A stretch of 64,000 bases of DNA from Halioglobus japonicus (GTDB lineage Bacteria > Pseudomonadota > Gammaproteobacteria > Pseudomonadales > Halieaceae): NCBI GenBank assembly GCA_902705825.1, contig CACSIL010000001.1, positions 119,114 through 183,113 on the forward strand, given 5' to 3'. Position 1 is the stretch's first letter, and each line of letters starts with the position of its first letter. The notes below the pieces were generated by a model. That model made no database searches. It had not been told where the DNA came from and worked only from the letters and a program-made list of their open reading frames with translations. Position numbers and translations under genes: made by a program. This document shows positions 60,149 through 64,000 of this stretch, one piece after another.

Positions 60149-61858
60149 ATGTTGATTAAGGGTGGAATACTGGTTGATGGTACTGGGGCCGACAGTTATG
60201 TCGGTGATGTACGTGTGCAGGATGGTGTGATCGTGGCACTTGGGAATCTGGACGCTGCGTCAGGGGAGGAAGTGGTGGACGCCAGTGGCTGCTACGTCAC
60301 TCCGGGCTTGATTGAGAGCCACACGCATTTCGATGGGGTTATGTGGTGGCAGCCCGATCTTGATCCCCTGCCTGGCTGCGGTGTTACCACGATTGTGATG
60401 GGCAACTGTGGTTTTGCACTGGCGCCGACGCACGCGGACCCAGAGGTTCGCGCCGAAGTGGTAAAAATCTTTTCCTTTTTTGAAGACATTCCCGAGCCAC
60501 CTTTTTTCAGCAACCTGCCCTGGGATTGGCGCAAGTGGTCTGAGTACAAAAAATCGATGGTTGATAACTGCAGCGTGGCGGCGAATTACTGCACATTCGT
60601 TGGGCATATTGCACTGCGCCTCGCGGTGATGGGAATGGAGGCCTGGGAACGCGCTGCCACTGCGCACGAGATAGAGCAGATTGCGGACCTGCTGGAAGAT
60701 GCGCTGGCCGCAGGTGCCCTGGGGTTATCTACCAATTTCCTCGACCACGATGGCGAAGACCGGCCCATACCCTCAATGTTAGCTGACGATGCCGAAATGA
60801 CCGCCCTGTTCAAAGTGATGGAGCGATACCCCGGTGCCACGGTGCAGGTGGTGATTGATACCCTTATGCGCTTTACCGGTGGCGACACCATGGAGCGCAT
60901 TGCACGGCTGACCGATGGGTTGAATGTGCGCGTGCAGTGGGCCGGTGTGCCCACGCTGAAGTGGCAGAAGGACTACGGTCTGCAGCAACCCTTTGTTGAG
61001 TTGCACGAGCGCTTTGTTAAAGAGGGGCGTGATTTCTGGACGGGATTTGCACATGTGCCGATAACAGTAACCGCCAGCATCCGTCAGTCGTTGTTGTTTG
61101 CCCAGTCGAATGAATACGTTTGGCATGAAGTGGTAACGGCAGAGACCGACGAAGAGAAACTGGCGTTGTTAGCCGATGCTGATTGGCGCGAGCGCGCCAG
61201 ACACTCCTGGGATAATGAGTCACTTGAAACCTCTTTCTTCCGCGATCCGTCACTGATGATGTTGGATAATTCCGACAATGGGGTGGGGCCGATGGGTATT
61301 ACCCTCGGTGAGTACTCAAGCGACCTGGGGGTGCATGCGTCTGATGCCCTGGCACAGTGGTTTATCCACAACGGTTTGTCGTCCACGGTCACTATGCCTC
61401 CGTGGGACAAGGATGACGATATGGTTGTCCGGTTGATCCGCGATCCTTTCACCGTTGGCAATATCAATGATAGCGGAGCACACGGGCAGTTGTTTTGTGG
61501 CAGCGGTGACAATTTGCTTCTCTATACGGACTACGTCCGCGAGGGCAAGCTGTCGATGGAAGAGGCCGTGCATTGCCAGACAGGCAAGCTGGCGCAGCAT
61601 TTCGGTTTGCATGACCGCGGTGTACTGGCGGTGGGCAAGCGCGCCGATATTACCGTGTTCTCCCTTGACGAGATCGAGCGGCGCGAGAAGTACAAGGTCA
61701 GCGATGTGCCCGATGGTAATGGCGGTCATACATGGCGCTGGACGCGCGATGCCGCGCCGATGCGCCTGACATTGGTGAATGGTGTGCCGACCTTTGCCAA
61801 CGGGGCTGCCACCGGCTCGATGCCTGGAGAGTTCATCGCGCCGCAGCGTGTGGGCTAG
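60149..61858 (+). CDS. N-acyl-D-amino-acid deacylase-like amidohydrolase
   Basis: A 569-residue second member of the D-aminoacylase branch. H58 and H60 are in ESHTHFDG, followed by GVTTIVMGNCGFALAP. The late metal Asp is likely in INDSGAHGQLF. The C-terminus has VLAVGKRADITVFSLDE. It is divergent from an AraC regulator, which suggests regulated expression on a substrate. It differs in detail from the copy at 3.0-4.8 kb (WWQPDLDP against SWDPMLTP after the HTH motif), so substrates may differ. Substrate unassigned. Confidence 0.85.
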   Translation: MLIKGGILVDGTGADSYVGDVRVQDGVIVALGNLDAASGEEVVDASGCYVTPGLIESHTHFDGVMWWQPDLDPLPGCGVTTIVMGNCGFALAPTHADPEVRAEVVKIFSFFEDIPEPPFFSNLPWDWRKWSEYKKSMVDNCSVAANYCTFVGHIALRLAVMGMEAWERAATAHEIEQIADLLEDALAAGALGLSTNFLDHDGEDRPIPSMLADDAEMTALFKVMERYPGATVQVVIDTLMRFTGGDTMERIARLTDGLNVRVQWAGVPTLKWQKDYGLQQPFVELHERFVKEGRDFWTGFAHVPITVTASIRQSLLFAQSNEYVWHEVVTAETDEEKLALLADADWRERARHSWDNESLETSFFRDPSLMMLDNSDNGVGPMGITLGEYSSDLGVHASDALAQWFIHNGLSSTVTMPPWDKDDDMVVRLIRDPFTVGNINDSGAHGQLFCGSGDNLLLYTDYVREGKLSMEEAVHCQTGKLAQHFGLHDRGVLAVGKRADITVFSLDEIERREKYKVSDVPDGNGGHTWRWTRDAAPMRLTLVNGVPTFANGAATGSMPGEFIAPQRVG

Positions 61859-61885
61859 CAGCGCCTCAGTAGGAGGTGTTGGAGA

Positions 61886-61913
61886 CGGCGGGGCACTTTT
61901 GGGTGCCCCGCCG
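61886..61913. terminator. Strong hairpin between convergent genes
   Basis: An 11-bp perfect stem CGGCGGGGCAC / GTGCCCCGCCG with a TTTTGG loop, 27 bases after the amidohydrolase stop and 10 before the end of the convergent DUF2846 gene. Position fits a shared bidirectional terminator, although neither side has a proper T-run; GTTTTTC further on (plus strand) is inside the next gene. Confidence 0.55.
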
Positions 61914-61923
61914 CACTACAGGA

Positions 61924-62430
61924 TTAGTTTTTCGCAGCGGTAGTATTTCGAATCTGATAAATAGCATCTTCACTTTCAACTGGCAGCAAATTGATAATGT
62001 ACTTTGCCCCCATCTCGCCCAGATTCATGCTGTCGATATCGTATTCTACTTCCAGTTTCATAAAGACTTGCTTGCTCTGGCTCGCCGGAATGGTTTGTTC
62101 GATATCGCGATCTGCCCATCCCTTGGATGCCGTCGTCAGGCCGGTGATGGTAATGGTATGTGGGCCGGGTGTCAGTTCGGTAACCAGATATTGATTATAT
62201 TTGAGTACGCCGATACTTTTCCCGTCGATCAGAACATCGGGGTAATCGTATTTCAACGGCTTCATCAATCCGGGGTTTGAAGCCGCTGGGCGGTAGATAT
62301 AGAACACAGTGTCGTCGGGGTTTTTCGCTGCAGTAGGTGTAAAGTGACCGACTGTTTGCGCACATGCACTGAGCATCAGGATGACAGCGGCATTGATCAA
62401 AAGTGCAGGTATGGTCGTGAATGTTTTCAT
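61924..62430 (-). CDS. DUF2846-like lipoprotein
   Basis: A 168-residue lipoprotein (lipobox LMLSAC). The pattern VFYIYRPAASN, DVLIDGKSIGVLKYNQYLVTELTPGPHTI fits DUF2846, a beta-sandwich family of envelope lipoproteins. A C-terminal EVEYDIDSMNLGEMG part completes it. Function unknown. I take ATG at 62430, preceded by CTGGAG; a TTG one codon up is in frame. Confidence 0.75.
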   Translation of the reverse strand: MKTFTTIPALLINAAVILMLSACAQTVGHFTPTAAKNPDDTVFYIYRPAASNPGLMKPLKYDYPDVLIDGKSIGVLKYNQYLVTELTPGPHTITITGLTTASKGWADRDIEQTIPASQSKQVFMKLEVEYDIDSMNLGEMGAKYIINLLPVESEDAIYQIRNTTAAKN

Positions 62431-62612
62431 CAATAGACTCCAGGTTTTTGCGTCGCGATCCCAGTGTTTCTAAAGCGTCAGAATGAGCGCGCGGAATGTG
62501 GTCGGGCCTTCATTATGGCCGGGCAAGTATAGGGTAATTGACGTTGCAAACAAGCTATAACAAGCAACAGGCGTGGCGTGAAGCTGAGCCCTTGTCGATC
62601 AGCGGCAGCGCT

Positions 62613-62627
62613 TGCCAGATTCTGGCA
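62613..62627. promoter_or_regulatory. 15-base perfect palindrome
   Basis: TGCCAGA-T-TCTGGCA is a perfect dyad in the noncoding spacer, 186 bases before the hydrolase ATG. It is an operator candidate; the binding protein is unknown. Confidence 0.35.
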
Positions 62628-62643
62628 GCCGAACGTTGCGGCC

Positions 62644-62665
62644 ATCTTGTTGCTATCTTGTTGCT
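62644..62665 (+). repeat. 11-base tandem repeat upstream of the hydrolase lipoprotein
   Basis: ATCTTGTTGCT occurs twice in direct tandem and abuts TATAGT (62665-62670). An 11-base period equals about one helical turn, which fits a regulator binding on one face. Confidence 0.5.
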
Positions 62666-62812
62666 ATAGTGCATTGGCGCCCCAAAAGGTTGACAACGCG
62701 ACGTATCGGCACTGATAGTCAATACTCAACCTTCATCTGGTTCTGCCGGGTTGATGTGCATCGCAACTCAGTAAAACGCTGCGGCACCCAGCCCCTCTAA
62801 GAGTGATGCTTT

Positions 62813-63958
62813 ATGGTCAAGTCAAAATTGCGTATCTATCTGGCCGTTTTTCTGGTGCCTGTTTTCGTCGGATGCTCTGATGGAAGCGACAATTCATCAG
62901 GCAACAGTGCAGAAAACGCTGCACAATCCTACCGCTATGATGAGATGGGCCCTTATCCGGTTGGCAACCAGACAATCAGTATTATGAATGCGAGTGAAGG
63001 CAGGGAGTTGAATGTCGAAATCTGGTATCCGGCCGAGAGTGCGCAGGATACACAATCCATTGCAGACTTTGCCTCCGATGAGGCCGAGCGGGATGAGATA
63101 CTTGCGCTGCTGGAGACGGTACCCGAGCAGTGTACACGGCGTGAAACCTCCTCGACTGACGGTTCACAACCTGCCAGTAGTCCGGCGGTGTTGCCGCTGG
63201 TGATCTTTTCCCACTGTTTCGAATGCACGCGTTATTCATCCTTCTCCCTTGCTGAGCGCCTGGCCAGCCACGGCATCGCGGTGGCAGCGCCCGACCATGC
63301 GCGCAACACCTTGTTTGATTCCGGCGCACTGCTGAACGTTGAGTTTCTGGCGACCAGGGCGAGCGATGTCTCTGCGGTACTGGATGAGCTGTTGATTGAA
63401 AACTCGCAGGCGGTGCCAGAGGCCCTGCAGGGGCGGTTCGACGTGAGTCAGGTTGCGGTAGCAGGCCATAGTTATGGCGCGGTCACTGCGGGAAAAATCC
63501 TGCAGGACGATCCAAGGTTCAAAGCGGGGCTGATAATTGCCGCGCCGTTTGAGAGCCCGGTTTTCCCGGGTGTCAGCGTTGCCAACGTAGAGGAACCCAT
63601 GTTGTTTATGGTCGCGCAGGAGGACAATAGCATCGGCAGTATCGGCAATACTGTGCTGCGCGCTAACTATGAGGCAGCCGTTGGACCGGCCTGGAAAATC
63701 GAAATAACCGATGCCGGTCACTGGTCGTTTTCCGATATCGCGGGTATCGTGCCGGGCTTCAGTGCCGGTTGCGGTGATGGTGAACGCCAGACGGTGCCGG
63801 GGGAGGCATTTACATATATCGACAATGTCGTGGCGCGAGACATTACTGCTACCTACGGCATGCTGTTCTTTGCGGCGCATCTGCTCAACGATGAAGCGGC
63901 CCGTGAAGCGTTGGGTGTGTCGATACTTGAGGGTGTTGTTGATGTCCAGATGAAGTGA
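62813..63958 (+). CDS. Alpha/beta hydrolase lipoprotein, PAF-acetylhydrolase-like
   Basis: A 381-residue lipoprotein (lipobox VFVGC; Ser/Asn/Asp/Glu tether). The nucleophile elbow is GHSYGAVTAG, and LNVEIWYPAES at the start plus LPLVIFSHCFECTRYSSF are typical of platelet-activating-factor-acetylhydrolase-like and dienelactone-type hydrolases. His is probably in DAGHWSF. It probably cleaves short-chain esters or phospholipid-type substrates in the periplasm or outer membrane. The ATG at 62813 has a weak ribosome site. The gene ends 42 bases before the window edge. Confidence 0.8.
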   Translation: MVKSKLRIYLAVFLVPVFVGCSDGSDNSSGNSAENAAQSYRYDEMGPYPVGNQTISIMNASEGRELNVEIWYPAESAQDTQSIADFASDEAERDEILALLETVPEQCTRRETSSTDGSQPASSPAVLPLVIFSHCFECTRYSSFSLAERLASHGIAVAAPDHARNTLFDSGALLNVEFLATRASDVSAVLDELLIENSQAVPEALQGRFDVSQVAVAGHSYGAVTAGKILQDDPRFKAGLIIAAPFESPVFPGVSVANVEEPMLFMVAQEDNSIGSIGNTVLRANYEAAVGPAWKIEITDAGHWSFSDIAGIVPGFSAGCGDGERQTVPGEAFTYIDNVVARDITATYGMLFFAAHLLNDEAAREALGVSILEGVVDVQMK

Positions 63959-64000
63959 GGCTGACGATGAGGTAGAGCGCTGAATGTCTTGTCGGGCACA

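Larger units (their letters stand above)
62434..62812. other. Noncoding spacer with palindrome and tandem repeat
   Basis: This 379-base divergent spacer has no convincing gene. It holds a 15-base palindrome (62613-62627) and an 11-base tandem repeat (62644-62665) that runs into TATAGT; both are listed separately. It presumably carries promoters for both flanking lipoprotein genes. Confidence 0.5.

Noticed and set aside
62612-62800. 62-codon open frame before the terminal hydrolase
   Set aside because: Overlaps the palindrome and tandem repeat, shows no hydrophobic or motif pattern and no ribosome site.

Overview
The window looks like a chromosomal segment of a marine-type gammaproteobacterium. 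The evidence is a Tex, DinB and Gph housekeeping set of gammaproteobacterial type, Lol-type lipoproteins, a YghU-type glutathione transferase and a PEP-CTERM protein. Placement near Halieaceae/Cellvibrionales is my inference from the mix of lipid- and aromatic-type accessory genes and is not shown directly. No rRNA, tRNA, CRISPR array, insertion sequence, prophage or integration site was seen, and no gene looks broken.

Layout. 1-8.9 kb: a PrsT-like TPR protein of the exosortase/PEP-CTERM type (its true start may lie upstream of the window), a translationally coupled D-aminoacylase-like amidohydrolase and SDR, an HMG-CoA reductase divergent from a TetR regulator with repeated operator-like sites, a GST-kappa-like isomerase and a phosphoglycolate-type phosphatase. 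8.9-24 kb: a beta-propeller lipoprotein, YghU, a penicillin-acylase-like lipoprotein, a patatin phospholipase, a coiled-coil protein, Tex, a transglutaminase-like protein, DNA polymerase IV, a Tat-exported amidohydrolase and an NAD-dependent epimerase. 24-33 kb: a propeller/dihaem cytochrome protein, a haem-linked sugar dehydrogenase, a beta-lactamase-fold hydrolase, a YchJ-like protein, an esterase lipoprotein and a prokaryotic pentameric ligand-gated ion channel.

33-38 kb: a compact envelope-signalling cluster. It holds a YHYH lipoprotein, a small secreted protein with an EF-hand-like loop, a histidine kinase, an OmpR-type regulator and two further exported proteins. Similar 11-bp-period direct repeats precede the first gene and the gene after the regulator. 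38-47 kb: an L,D-transpeptidase, a Na/Pi cotransporter, a carotenoid oxygenase, a DUF3127 protein with an SSB-like C-terminal tip, and a DUF3300/DUF2950/membrane-protein operon. 47-52 kb: a triple-domain phosphatase/TPR/sulfotransferase protein next to a PEP-CTERM protein. 52-64 kb: an esterase, MpaB-type oxygenase, LLM oxidoreductase, GH5 endoglycoceramidase-like lipoprotein, CDF transporter, ferritin, AraC regulator divergent from a second D-aminoacylase-like gene, and two lipoproteins.

A recurring theme is the many predicted outer-membrane lipoproteins whose mature N-terminus starts with Cys followed by a Ser/Asn/Gly/Asp-rich tether. Most carry hydrolase or oxidoreductase domains, which suggests a cell-surface or periplasmic degradative repertoire. 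Functional statements rest on motif recognition by eye; no database search was run.
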